IMG/VR virus record: IMGVR_UViG_3300044577_000092
Span: 1 to 45,309 of that record
Length of the DNA: 45,309 nt
Direction: 5' to 3' (one strand)
DNA from: a virus
Positions 20,139 through 28,436 of this stretch are shown piece after piece. How positions within the stretch are numbered: position 1 is the first letter of the stretch; each line of letters begins with the position of its first letter. Made by a program: the position numbers and the translations under genes. Below the pieces are notes generated by a model, which was not told the DNA's origin, did no database searches, and saw only the letters and a list, made by a program, of their open reading frames with translations.

Positions 20139-20231
20139 ATGCAGCCCAAATTAACGGCTATAGATCCAAATTATCTGACCCGCCGTCCCGAGCACGACGT
20201 TAAACTGCTCAATGAAAGGATAATGGCATAA
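20139..20231 (+). CDS. 30-residue peptide, last of the rightward operon
   Basis: ATG 20139 with GAGAGG eight bases upstream; an in-frame ATG at 20133 is too close to that site. The peptide (PKLTAIDPNYLTRRPEHDVK and on) is polar with no motif. Its end and stop lie inside the first copy of a 35-bp hairpin repeat (20214-20248), so its translation and the hairpin interfere. Weak evidence for function. Confidence 0.45.
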   Translation: MQPKLTAIDPNYLTRRPEHDVKLLNERIMA

Positions 20232-20248
20232 CCTTTCATAGTGGTATT
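20214..20248. repeat. 35-bp hairpin repeat, copy 1
   Basis: GAAAGG (20214-20219) and CCTTTC (20232-20237) pair; the 35-bp unit matches 20407-20441 with three differences. It starts four bases beyond the stop of the minus-strand gene at 20252-20377 and overlaps the end of the plus-strand peptide gene, which suits a convergent terminator or RNA-end element. Confidence 0.6.
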
Positions 20249-20251
20249 TCA

Positions 20252-20377
20252 CTACTCAGCAGAAAGAAAGGCCGCCAGTGCAAAGAGCGCAATAATAACC
20301 GCCATGACCTTTATAACGCCACGAGCAAAGTCCTTGTTCGCCTGATAATGTTCCCGGTTAAGCGGTCTGAAACTCAT
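20252..20377 (-). CDS. 41-residue membrane protein
   Basis: ATG 20377 with AAGGGA seven bases upstream. A polar, basic N-terminus (SFRPLNREHYQANKDFARG) precedes one hydrophobic segment (VMAVIIALFALAAFL) and a short acidic end. It lies between two copies of a 35-bp hairpin repeat and is the last gene of the late operon. Lysis helper or exclusion peptide are both possible. Confidence 0.65.
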   Translation of the reverse strand: MSFRPLNREHYQANKDFARGVIKVMAVIIALFALAAFLSAE

Positions 20378-20406
20378 CGGATCGTCCCTTTGGTGACAAA
20401 TGCAAC

Positions 20407-20441
20407 GAAAGGATAATGGCGCAACCTTTCATAGTGGTGTT
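20407..20441. repeat. 35-bp hairpin repeat, copy 2
   Basis: GAAAGG (20407-20412) pairs with CCTTTC (20425-20430). It lies 15 bases beyond the stop of the RyR-domain gene, as copy 1 lies behind the membrane protein gene, so each copy follows one minus-strand gene. Confidence 0.6.
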
Positions 20442-20455
20442 GGCTAAGAAAGGTT

Positions 20456-20842
20456 TTATGACGCCACCTTCAGTTCAACCGGTTCGTAAATCCACTGGCG
20501 AGCAATCTCACAAAGCGCCACGAACACGGCATCCTTGTCCTGTTCAAGCTTGCCTAGTTCGGCATAAGGAACCAAGTCGGGGTGGATACGTGCTTCACGG
20601 TCGTATTTCTCACCGTGTTTCCATCCCATGGTGAGATAGGCCTGCATCCAACTGCCGTGCAGTTCTTTTGGCGAGGACGAACGCTGTGGCCCGCACTGCC
20701 TTTCAATGACGTCAAGAAACTGGTCCCTGAAATCCTGTTCACGTTCGTCCCAAGGCACCGGGACAATAGGTGCGTTAGCGGCGGCGGCGGCAAGGCGTGC
20801 GGCATTATAAACAAATTCAGCGCGTCTCTCGGTGATACTCAT
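20456..20842 (-). CDS. RyR-domain phage protein
   Basis: 128 residues with AAGGAGAG before the ATG. Residues 60-120 (ELHGSWMQAYLTMGWKHGEK, REARIHPDLVPYAELGKLEQ, DKDAVFVALCEIARQW) match the RyR repeat: W...GWxxG...D...HPxLxPYxxLxxxExxKD. RyR repeats are known from ryanodine receptors and from bacterial and phage proteins, where the ligand is uncertain. The first 55 residues are helical (RRAEFVYNAARLAAAAAN). Its place near the late operon end suggests a virion or lysis-time role, but this is inference. Confidence 0.8.
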   Translation of the reverse strand: MSITERRAEFVYNAARLAAAAANAPIVPVPWDEREQDFRDQFLDVIERQCGPQRSSSPKELHGSWMQAYLTMGWKHGEKYDREARIHPDLVPYAELGKLEQDKDAVFVALCEIARQWIYEPVELKVAS

Positions 20843-20856
20843 TGGCTCTCTCCTTA

Positions 20857-21210
20857 TTAACCGCTATTATACGACAGCCATCCGCCCAACCGCACGCCCC
20901 AATACATCAACCGACGTTTCCAGCCCGGCACCGCGCCTTCGAGCATGGTGAAAAATATCTCATCCGCCTGCTTTCGCTGCACCCGCGCGGTGCGATAAAA
21001 CCAGTCATGCAGCACCGCGGCTTCGATGCCGTCGAACCGGCTGACGAGGTTGCGCATGCCGAGCGGAACCGATGTCAGATCGGTGGCAAATCCCTCCGGC
21101 ACAGTCCAGTCTCCTACCTGAAAATCCGCGCCCAGTACAAACTTGTGACTTGAGCGCAGGGCCTTCAGGCGCCGCACCAGCACCAGGTCTGTTTTCTGCG
21201 TCAGATCCAA
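20857..21210 (-). CDS. DUF1353 family protein
   Basis: 117 residues from TTG 21210, eight bases after AAAGGA and three bases beyond the upstream stop; no ATG fits. VPEGFATDLTSVPLGMRNLV, AAVLHDWFYRTARVQRKQAD, EIFFTML, YWGVRLGGW are the DUF1353 signature (GFxTDLASVPR...AAxLHDxLY...RxxAD...Y.AVRLFG). The conserved His-Asp pair looks like an active site and the gene sits in the lysis-like cluster, so an enzymatic lysis role is conceivable; this is unproven. Confidence 0.85.
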   Translation of the reverse strand: MDLTQKTDLVLVRRLKALRSSHKFVLGADFQVGDWTVPEGFATDLTSVPLGMRNLVSRFDGIEAAVLHDWFYRTARVQRKQADEIFFTMLEGAVPGWKRRLMYWGVRLGGWLSYNSG

Positions 21211-21211
21211 G

Positions 21212-21565
21212 TCATTGTTCCTTTGGTTCTGCGTGATAAATCCTGTACCGATGCCAGTTGCATTCGATCGACAACGGCAGTTCCGCGGCACGAAACCGGC
21301 GGCGGATATGCGTCATCGCAACGCTTAACACGTTGGTGAGCGGTTGTTCGGTGCCCCCGTAAATGGCGGCCATCAACTGATCTTTATGGACCCACTCGTA
21401 TTGGTGTTTCAACAGTATGTGCACGATCACGGTCTGGTTCGGCGATAGTTTACAACGCAGCCCCGCCACGAAAACCATGTTTTCCTCAAGCGAGCATTTT
21501 ATATTGTTCCATAACGGAAGCGTCTGGCGGCAGCAGGGACACCTATCCGGCGGGCGACTGTTCAT
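21212..21565 (-). CDS. winged-helix (OmpR/PhoB-like) protein with Cys motif
   Basis: 117 residues. An N-terminal CPCC (9-12) with C24 may bind zinc. Residues 38-110 (CKLSPNQTVIVHILLKHQYE, KDQLMAAIYGG, LTNVLSVAMTHIRRRFRAAE, LSIECNWHRYRI) have the layout of the trans_reg_C winged helix of response regulators, without a receiver domain. It could regulate late or lysis genes. It lies between DUF1353 and a holin-like gene. The stop overlaps the AAAGGA site used by the next gene. Confidence 0.7.
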   Translation of the reverse strand: MNSRPPDRCPCCRQTLPLWNNIKCSLEENMVFVAGLRCKLSPNQTVIVHILLKHQYEWVHKDQLMAAIYGGTEQPLTNVLSVAMTHIRRRFRAAELPLSIECNWHRYRIYHAEPKEQ

Positions 21566-21586
21566 TTCGGACGTCTGATTCGAGCG

Positions 21587-21751
21587 TCACGGCAGAAACC
21601 ACTGCAGTTTCACGAAGACGCTGGCGACCAGGGTAACCAGCGCCATGAGGGCCACAAAGTTGCGATTGTGCTTCTTTTCGCAGGATTGCAAATGAGTCCG
21701 CAGCGAAACCTCGACAGCAGTCAGGCGCTCACCATGGTTTTTCTGAGCCAT
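21587..21751 (-). CDS. small coiled-coil membrane protein, XhlA/holin-like
   Basis: 54 residues from ATG 21751, which shares one base with the preceding stop (TAATG). An amphipathic coil (GERLTAVEVSLRTHLQSCEK) precedes one hydrophobic helix (FVALMALVTLVASVFVKLQ). This plan matches XhlA-like lysis accessory proteins. Its position after a secreted protein gene supports a lysis cassette, but a holin function is inferred. Confidence 0.6.
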   Translation of the reverse strand: MAQKNHGERLTAVEVSLRTHLQSCEKKHNRNFVALMALVTLVASVFVKLQWFLP

Positions 21752-22089
21752 TACGTTTTCGATCCTTTTTTCAAGGCTTCCCATCCGTATCCGCTCAGGA
21801 CAGGCTTGGCGCAGCCGTTCGCTTTAACCATGACCAATGTCCAGGTACTATCATCAGCTTCGGGGCCGCTGGCCCACAGCTCGACAATCCAGCCGTCGTG
21901 CGTGACACCGATCGCCACCGGGCTTTCGTTCCACTGGAGCTTGTATTGGCGCAACAATCTGTCGTGTTGCGCCCAATCTCCGGTGCATATCTGGCCATGG
22001 GTGGGAGATGAAAAAACCGCCAATAATACGGCGGCGATCAGAAAGGGCGAAACATCAATCGTCAACCAGACCCAGCGCCCGTAGATCAC
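21751..22089 (-). CDS. secreted protein in the lysis-like cluster
   Basis: Up to 112 residues from GTG 22089; a TTG at 22065 would give a more usual signal peptide (about SPFLIAAVLLAVFSS, cut after THG). The mature part (DRLLRQYKLQWNESPVAIGV, DGWIVELWASG, TWTLVMVKANGCAKPVLSG) resembles periplasmic proteins of alphaproteobacteria with the pattern VxxLxxKYxExxxxxGxxxxGxxxEVFxS...TWTxxxxxxxGxxCxxxxGxxW. C35 and C93 could form a disulfide. Possibly a lysis or exclusion factor in the periplasm. Confidence 0.7.
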   Translation of the reverse strand: MIYGRWVWLTIDVSPFLIAAVLLAVFSSPTHGQICTGDWAQHDRLLRQYKLQWNESPVAIGVTHDGWIVELWASGPEADDSTWTLVMVKANGCAKPVLSGYGWEALKKGSKT

Positions 22090-22234
22090 CCCATGTCACG
22101 GGCTTGTTGTCGGGATTGGCTTGCCGTTTGGCGGCCTTCTCCGCTGCTCTTGTCGCTTGCTTTGCGTCATGTGCGGCCTTGCGGGCATCACGGACAGCCT
22201 GCGGCTCTACGGTTTGTTTTATGGCTTCGCTCAT
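22055..22234 (-). CDS. small helical basic protein, unknown
   Basis: 59 residues from ATG 22234 (ATGA overlap; AAGGA seven bases upstream). It contains a long Ala/Lys/Arg helix (VRDARKAAHDAKQATRAAEK) and a C-terminal WGDLRALGLV. Highly charged and soluble. It follows the fibre gene; a chaperone or scaffold-like helper is possible. No family recognised. Confidence 0.65.
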   Translation of the reverse strand: MSEAIKQTVEPQAVRDARKAAHDAKQATRAAEKAAKRQANPDNKPVTWGDLRALGLVDD

Positions 22235-23553
22235 GACCGCTTCCTTCTCCATACGCTGATATCGCCCTGGGCCTTGAAGGTAGACCCGCCGGACCATAGG
22301 AACTGAATGTCCTCAATGGCGTTGACGCCCTGAAGAAACTGGGCGCCGCCGACGACATTGCGAAGGGCAACGCTCGCGGCATCGTTCATGATAAAACCGT
22401 TCCAGAAACAGGTGGTATTTTCCGATGCGGCGTTTGGATTAATCAGCGTGATCTGGACGGTGTTGAAGTTTCCAGCATCATTGCCGAGCAGTGTGGTATC
22501 GGTGGTTAAGGCAATCTCGGTTTCGGATTCCATTGCCACGTTACCGCCGCCGAGCTGTGCGTTCGCCTGATAATCCCCCGGACCGGCCTCGAAAGACACA
22601 CCGAGATCATCGGAAAACCGCAGCCACAACGCTTGTATATCGGTTGTCGGCGCGAAAGCTTCCAGTGTGATAATGTAATCAAAGCCCGCCGCGAGGTTGT
22701 TTACCTCTATGGTGGTGGCGAGGGTCAGCGGGTCGGACTTGACGAACTCAAGCACACTGGGAATAATAGCGGTACCGTCCGCCCTGGTATAATTGACGCA
22801 TTGTACCTGATTGGCGGTATGGGAAAACCACTCCGCCACATCGCCCGCCGCCGTGGTGATGTTGGCCTCACCCGGCAGATCCATCTTGGTGCCGTCGTGG
22901 GTCAGGATCAGGGCGCCGTCGAACTGGGTGAAGAAATGCCGGTTAACCGCGACTGTGAAATCGGTCATCGTGGTGGTGCCGGTGATGTCGAAATAATCAC
23001 CATCCGTGTCGATGGTCATGTTGGTGGCAGAAGCAATGTCGCCGCCCTTGTCCATGCCGATCAGATTGCCGTTGGGGTCTAAGGCGCCGCCGAGCTGCGG
23101 GCTGGCATCGCCCGAAAGCTCGACAAAGGACGAGGCTGGACTGAGCAACTGAAATTGCGTCCCGTCATAGACGATATCGGCCTTCATCCCCAAGATGATC
23201 TCACTGGTGCCAACGGCCGTGCCATCCGGCCATTGCAAGGCTTTCGCCCCAATGGCGTTCACATTGATTGTCGCTGCCCCGCCCGCATTGGCGGCATGGA
23301 AATCCAGACATATGCGAAGCCCGTCGTAATAGGCCGCGATCGATGTCTGATTGAGCGTGACCACGTAAGCGGGTTGCGTGCCGGTGGTCAAAACCGAGCC
23401 GTTGGTGTCTTTTTCATGGCGCGAATGAACGGCCATGATCTCGCGCCCGATATTGTTGATCTTGTCGGACGTAATGCCTTCCGGCCAGCCATCGGGCTGG
23501 GTGAAGTTATTGCTGCCCGGCGTGTTCGACCATTCGTTGAGATATTTAGCCAT
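22231..23553 (-). CDS. tail fibre protein
   Basis: 440 residues. The N-terminus (YLNEWSNTPGSNNFTQPDGW, EIMAVHSRHEKDTNGSV) resembles the opening of phage tail fibres, followed by Gly/Thr-rich beta segments (AGGAATINVNAIGAKALQWP, MKADIVYDGTQFQLLSP) and a GALDPNGNLI region like a trimeric connector. The C-terminal 160 residues form a beta-sandwich-like head (WLRFSDDLGVSFEAGPGDYQ, SENTTCFWNGFIMND), suited to receptor binding. Translated in TAATG coupling after the 912-residue ejection protein. Confidence 0.8.
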   Translation of the reverse strand: MAKYLNEWSNTPGSNNFTQPDGWPEGITSDKINNIGREIMAVHSRHEKDTNGSVLTTGTQPAYVVTLNQTSIAAYYDGLRICLDFHAANAGGAATINVNAIGAKALQWPDGTAVGTSEIILGMKADIVYDGTQFQLLSPASSFVELSGDASPQLGGALDPNGNLIGMDKGGDIASATNMTIDTDGDYFDITGTTTMTDFTVAVNRHFFTQFDGALILTHDGTKMDLPGEANITTAAGDVAEWFSHTANQVQCVNYTRADGTAIIPSVLEFVKSDPLTLATTIEVNNLAAGFDYIITLEAFAPTTDIQALWLRFSDDLGVSFEAGPGDYQANAQLGGGNVAMESETEIALTTDTTLLGNDAGNFNTVQITLINPNAASENTTCFWNGFIMNDAASVALRNVVGGAQFLQGVNAIEDIQFLWSGGSTFKAQGDISVWRRKRS

Positions 23554-26291
23554 TACTTATCCTCTGTCACGGAGCCCGGTGCGATTTCGTTCACAAGCAT
23601 TCTGATGTCGTCAATATGGCCCAGCCCCAATACCGCTAATTGCTGCGCGACAAACTTGGACCGAAAGTTAGTCCTGCCAAGCTGTTCGAGCGCCGCTAAT
23701 TTGGCCGGATCGACAAATGCGTTCACCAACGCCCGGCGGGAATTTTCCTTGCCCACGCCAATAACAGCAGTGAATGCTCTGCCGCGTACCGAAAGGGGCG
23801 GCGCCGCCACCCTGGTAAACCGGAACAGCCCCCTCAAAGCCGTTCCTTCGTTGAATATAGCGGCCAGGTCATGAATAGTGCTTTGCCCCTGTTCTTGGGT
23901 AAGGGTTCCCCGTCTTCGGCTTTGGAAATTGCGGATTATCCTTAAGCGCCGCAAATAATCGCTGCCGAAAACTTCTTTCAGATGAGCCTGGATATTTTGC
24001 CCCTGCGGCGGATCGAGAATGCGGTTTATGGTAGCCGGGGTGGGCGGCGCACCATCGGGAGAAAGTTGCTTCAGCACAAACCGTTTAACGGCGCCATCGA
24101 ATTCTGCCAAGCGTTCCGGGGCGTCCCTTTTCAAAAGATCGCGGGAACGCTTGAAAGCGGGAAACTTGCCCGGTTCCAAGAGTTGCCCCACCATGTTCTG
24201 CGGGTCCATCTTCGTGAGGGCCAAATCCGTTGTCTTGTTGATCTGGGCGAGCGTTTCCTTTTCCTGTGCTATCAAGGCATCGACGGCTTCCTTCTTGTTT
24301 TTCGCGTTCTTGATCGCATTGAACTGCCGCTCGGAAAGGATCTCCTGGATGGCCTCCAGCTTTTGATTAAACCGGCCAGGGGTTTCGGATACCCAGTCGA
24401 GAACACCGCTTCTCACGGTATTAAGGGCGCGGGGACCGGCATTCCCCGATTTCTGTAGAATAGATGCCACTGTTCTGGCATTGCCGGGGTTCGACAGAAT
24501 GTTCGGGATAACCCTCTCATCTGCGACCAAAAACCCGCCGCCGCCTTCTTTCTCGGGACGAAGTTTAAGAATGCGGCCAATGACACCGCGCTCGTATTGT
24601 AATTTGAGGTTTCTGAATTCTGCGTTGTTTCGAAGTATTTCGGTTAGCAATTCGGGATCTTGTTTTCTGAGACCCGCTCTCATATCAAGCCTGAGCGCGG
24701 CCCCCACGCGGGCAAGAACCCGGCGTTGTTTAGGCGTCAAATCCCCCCTGCGCAAAGCTTCGTTGATATTGGATAGGTCGTTCATGACCTCCTGCAGTGT
24801 GGCTGGTTCTTTTTTGATATTCGTATATTTTCCTTGAGAATTCAGCCGATAAACAGACTGGACTTTAACACCCGCATCCCTGGCTTCCTCGATGAGATTC
24901 ATGGCTTCTTTTTGAAGCGACGGGAACTTGCTTTGCTTAACCTCCCGGGTGAGGGCCAACCCCACGCCACGGGTTCGGTGCAGTGGAATCTTTATGTTTC
25001 CGCCCTGCGCAACCAGCGCATCCCTTTCCGTCTTCAACGGCGCCTCAAGGGCGTTCATGGCCGATACCATTAATGGGCGAGCTTCGGAAGCCGCCGTATC
25101 GGCGTCAAGGGCGGTACCGAAAGCCGCCCTGTCGGCGACAGAAGCGCTTTCACGACCTTCCTGGGTCAAACCGGCAACCGTCGCCCGTTCACCCTCTATC
25201 TCTTGAATCGCAATATCCCTGACGGCTTCACCGGCCAAAACATCGTCCGTGGACGGGGTGACTTTCGCCCCAAAAGAGTCATCGAGCGCTTTTTGAACAG
25301 CCGTATTGTTCCGGGCGTCCAATTCTTTCAGGGGCGCACCTTCGGCAGTCCTCACCGCCGCATTTTCACCCCCGATAATGCCAAGATCGCCGGAAGCCTC
25401 GCCCAAGGAAAGCTGTGCTTTCGTGCCGCTTTGAAGGCCGTTGAATTCATCTTCAAGCCGGCGGGATTCGACAATCTGGTTGGTAAAATCCTCTTCTTGC
25501 TTGGCGGACCTCAGTTGCAGATGGACGCGCTCGATATCTCTGGGTAGCTGGCGCCCGGTTATCCTCTGGAACACACCAAACAGGAATGTCCCCACCGTAC
25601 CGGCGCCGGCTGTAATTCCTGCTCTAACCAGAGCGGCTTGGTGTATCTGAGAATCGCTGACCGGTTGTCCACGGGATTGACCCATATTCAACCGGGTTAC
25701 TTCCGTTGCATAGGCCATCGCGGATTCGGCGGCAAGGGCCGCTGGAATGCTATGCGCGCCACCACCGGTTACGGCAAACGTCAGTATAGCTGTCCCGACT
25801 TCAGGAGCCGTCTGAGCTATCTCGGGCGCCGCCGCGGCGAAGTCACCCAGCGTGATATCGCCCCGGTTAAACGGCCTGAACTTGGTTTCTCCCTGGGGTC
25901 GGAAAATAATGCCGGCAACCGAATCTTCCGATACCTCAACAGGCTTGTCAAAATGTCTTTCAAGAGCCACGCGGATACCGTCCTGGCCCATCAAGCCCAG
26001 AGCTGCTTGAAACCGCGCTTTCGCGGGAGCGTCATCGGCATTGAGGCCAAGAGCTTCCATGAGTTTTGTCTGGGGGAAATCGGTTGGGACAGACGCTGAA
26101 CTAAAACTGCCAGATTTCGGAACATTGATTTGTCCCGTTGGACGATTTATCCCTGCTGCTTCGTCAAGAGGGTCTTTTGCCCTTTCTTCCGCGAATGCCT
26201 GCGCCTCGGAGTTCGGCGTGCCTTCAGGCATAAGAACGGTAATTATTTCATCATCAACCTGAACGTCGATTTCCTCCATATTGGTCGCCAT
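23553..26291 (-). CDS. large internal virion (ejection) protein
   Basis: 912 residues. The N-terminus (EIDVQVDDEIITVLMPEGTP, SEAQAFAEER) resembles the start of podophage internal proteins. A hydrophobic Gly/Ala-rich region at about 165-245 (FAVTGGGAHSIPAALAAESA, ITAGAGTVGTFLFGVF) could insert in membranes. The rest is helical and charged with coiled stretches. No lysozyme or transglycosylase motif was found. Location between ejection-type genes and a fibre gene, and size, suggest a core protein released into the cell at infection. Assignment rests on context. Confidence 0.65.
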   Translation of the reverse strand: MATNMEEIDVQVDDEIITVLMPEGTPNSEAQAFAEERAKDPLDEAAGINRPTGQINVPKSGSFSSASVPTDFPQTKLMEALGLNADDAPAKARFQAALGLMGQDGIRVALERHFDKPVEVSEDSVAGIIFRPQGETKFRPFNRGDITLGDFAAAAPEIAQTAPEVGTAILTFAVTGGGAHSIPAALAAESAMAYATEVTRLNMGQSRGQPVSDSQIHQAALVRAGITAGAGTVGTFLFGVFQRITGRQLPRDIERVHLQLRSAKQEEDFTNQIVESRRLEDEFNGLQSGTKAQLSLGEASGDLGIIGGENAAVRTAEGAPLKELDARNNTAVQKALDDSFGAKVTPSTDDVLAGEAVRDIAIQEIEGERATVAGLTQEGRESASVADRAAFGTALDADTAASEARPLMVSAMNALEAPLKTERDALVAQGGNIKIPLHRTRGVGLALTREVKQSKFPSLQKEAMNLIEEARDAGVKVQSVYRLNSQGKYTNIKKEPATLQEVMNDLSNINEALRRGDLTPKQRRVLARVGAALRLDMRAGLRKQDPELLTEILRNNAEFRNLKLQYERGVIGRILKLRPEKEGGGGFLVADERVIPNILSNPGNARTVASILQKSGNAGPRALNTVRSGVLDWVSETPGRFNQKLEAIQEILSERQFNAIKNAKNKKEAVDALIAQEKETLAQINKTTDLALTKMDPQNMVGQLLEPGKFPAFKRSRDLLKRDAPERLAEFDGAVKRFVLKQLSPDGAPPTPATINRILDPPQGQNIQAHLKEVFGSDYLRRLRIIRNFQSRRRGTLTQEQGQSTIHDLAAIFNEGTALRGLFRFTRVAAPPLSVRGRAFTAVIGVGKENSRRALVNAFVDPAKLAALEQLGRTNFRSKFVAQQLAVLGLGHIDDIRMLVNEIAPGSVTEDK

Positions 26292-27568
26292 TACGGACTC
26301 CCGGCCTTGCGGCGCCCAATAACCCGGTTTCCGCTATTGGCAGTCTTGCCCCCAAACAACAAATTGCCGCTGAAAACAGGATCGGCGAACCTTCCCAATC
26401 TCTGCCTGATCTTTTTCCTGAAACCGCCGCCCGCCAAATCCTTCAATCGAGCGCGAATATCCGGCGCTAAACCAATATCAATTTCATCCTCGATTCTGGA
26501 TACGGAGTTTCTAAGCGATGCGAACATTGCCCCAAGCGCCTCTCCCGGCGAAAATGCATTTGCCCCCACTTGCGTTAAGCCTCTCTGGATATCATCATCA
26601 CTCAATCGGCCCTTTTCTTCGGCTCGCGCTTTCAAAATAGCCAAGTTAAGCATGGTGCTTTTAAACTCCGCGCCCTCCGTAGCCATATTGCCAAAGTCAA
26701 ACTTGTCTTGCGCTTTGACATCACCCCTCGCCGCCTTGCCTAGCGTGCTGCTCAAACCGGGATTGGCTTTAACAATCGCGGCCACTTGTGATCGGGCGCC
26801 AGCAATAAGTTTGCGAGCACCGGCGACAAGCGCCTGCACGTCACCACCAGACTTTTCAAGAATGTTTGCAACCGTTACAGTAAGGCGGGCAGATGTAGCG
26901 ACAGCGGCGGCCCTATCCCTGATTACCTGGGCGGCCTTTGTGCCTTGATTGGCCTCTCCCCTGGCCAGTTGTGTTTTTATGACATCGGCCAGGGACTTGA
27001 GACCACTTTCCTCCCTGGTTCTGAGAAGCTTATCCTTATCCAAGAATTGCGCCTTGGTAATTTTGTTCTCGGCAAAGTCCGCGTTGTTCTTGGCAATGGC
27101 ACCACGGGTTTTGTTTGTTTGATTAAACTGAGCTATTTGCTTTTTTATATTACCCGTCGCGTCGGCCTGAGCCGCGGCGGCCGACACCTTGAAAAAAGTA
27201 TCGGCATCCTCAATGCCCTTGAAAACGGATATTTGACCCTTTGACAGAAACGGTTCCATTCCCTTTATGAGATCATCTTTATTCTTCAGAAAATTGGACT
27301 GCCGCCTCAACGCCCTGTCGTTCTTCTGAAACGTCTGAAGCAGCCCGGCTTCCTGGATGGCCGAGAATTTCTTGAATGCCGCGTTTCGATCTGCCCGCTG
27401 GAGCGAGGAACCGATCTGGCCAAAATCCACGCCGGGGAGCGGCTGAAAGCTGGTTTGCGGCCTGAACGCTTGGGAAATTCCGAGCAACAAGGCACTGGTC
27501 TTGTCCGAGCCAGCCTGTCTCTTCAGATCGGCCAAAGTCTGGGCTAATTGCGTTCTTGATGTCGCCAT
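26291..27568 (-). CDS. internal virion / ejection-type protein
   Basis: 425 residues from ATG 27568 with AGGAG five bases upstream; the longer frame to 27688 is discarded. Almost wholly helical and Lys/Gln/Ala-rich: LAQTLADLKRQAGSDKTSAL, AAAQADATGNIKKQIAQFNQ, ARKLIAGARSQVAAIVKANP. This composition, with long amphipathic helices and few cysteines, is typical of podophage core proteins that leave the head before DNA. TAATG coupling with the 912-residue gene suggests that they act together. Confidence 0.65.
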   Translation of the reverse strand: MATSRTQLAQTLADLKRQAGSDKTSALLLGISQAFRPQTSFQPLPGVDFGQIGSSLQRADRNAAFKKFSAIQEAGLLQTFQKNDRALRRQSNFLKNKDDLIKGMEPFLSKGQISVFKGIEDADTFFKVSAAAAQADATGNIKKQIAQFNQTNKTRGAIAKNNADFAENKITKAQFLDKDKLLRTREESGLKSLADVIKTQLARGEANQGTKAAQVIRDRAAAVATSARLTVTVANILEKSGGDVQALVAGARKLIAGARSQVAAIVKANPGLSSTLGKAARGDVKAQDKFDFGNMATEGAEFKSTMLNLAILKARAEEKGRLSDDDIQRGLTQVGANAFSPGEALGAMFASLRNSVSRIEDEIDIGLAPDIRARLKDLAGGGFRKKIRQRLGRFADPVFSGNLLFGGKTANSGNRVIGRRKAGSP

Positions 27569-27584
27569 GTCAACTCCTGAATTA

Positions 27585-28436
27585 TTAACCGAACAGGCTC
27601 TTGGCAATACTGGCCAGGCCGGCAATGTTATTGATGGCGCCCGACCCGCTGGAGAAGGTCGGTCGAGTCTGCTGCGATTGATTGCCAAACTGGCCGCCGC
27701 CGATCAGGGCCAGTACCTCGGCGATACGCTGGCGTGGTTCCTGTTCGGCGAAGTTGAAGCGGTTCAACTCGTCCTGTACCTCGGCCCCCAATTGTCCCTC
27801 GCGCTGTATGCCGACATCTCTCAGGGCGGCGATGTTCTGGAAATCAATCTGCGCTAGTTGGGGAGCAAACTCGGCCGCGGCAAGCTGGTTCTGCCGCTCG
27901 CGCTGGAAATCCTGGAAGGCCAAAGGTGCCAGGGCATCGCCGACGCCACGGCCAAGAGCCTGGGCGTTGCCCTGCGAACCCAACCTGCCGGACTCGGAAA
28001 ACAGGGCGTTGATATTGGAACCGATATCACCCGTGAGCCGCTGGGCAAGCGCCTGGAAGCCGGGATTCTCACGCTGCAGGAAGTCACCGCGAAGGGTTTG
28101 GCCGATGATGTCCTGGGCGCCCTGTTCCAGCGGCGAGCCGCCCAGGGCGCGCTGTTCCTGAAGCTGCAGGGCGTCTTCGGTCTGAAACGAAAACGGCACC
28201 ACGGTATCGAAATCGGGAGCGTTCACGGGTATGCCGGCAAGCGCTTCGGCCTGTGGCAACAGCCGTCCCAGCGCGTCTTCCACCGCCGGTATGGGGCGAT
28301 TGGATACCGTTGTCGTTGCCGAGCCACTTGGTTCGGAGCCACTGAAAAGATCGAAGCACCACCGGCAATAATCCGTAGGCAGCATTTCGCCGTCGCCGTG
28401 AAGTTGCTCGTCAAAAAGCCGTTTATGCAGACTCAT
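27585..28436 (-). CDS. ejection/core-type structural protein
   Basis: 283 residues, with GGAG before the ATG. Contains FQDFQRERQNQLAAAEFAPQ, LAQIDFQNIAALRDVG and DIGSNINALFSESGRLGSQG, a pattern I know from podophage structural proteins near the ejection genes (QERQNQLAAA...APxLAxADYxDxxxLxxVG). Helical, Gln/Ala-rich. It may line the core channel or plug the connector. The first 45 residues are odd (CRWCFDLF with two cysteines), and the real start could be further in. Confidence 0.7.
   Translation of the reverse strand: MSLHKRLFDEQLHGDGEMLPTDYCRWCFDLFSGSEPSGSATTTVSNRPIPAVEDALGRLLPQAEALAGIPVNAPDFDTVVPFSFQTEDALQLQEQRALGGSPLEQGAQDIIGQTLRGDFLQRENPGFQALAQRLTGDIGSNINALFSESGRLGSQGNAQALGRGVGDALAPLAFQDFQRERQNQLAAAEFAPQLAQIDFQNIAALRDVGIQREGQLGAEVQDELNRFNFAEQEPRQRIAEVLALIGGGQFGNQSQQTRPTFSSGSGAINNIAGLASIAKSLFG

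Noticed and set aside
23553-26291. Tape measure protein
   Set aside because: The gene is large and has a hydrophobic zone, but no tube, sheath or tail assembly chaperone genes exist and the neighbours are podophage-type.
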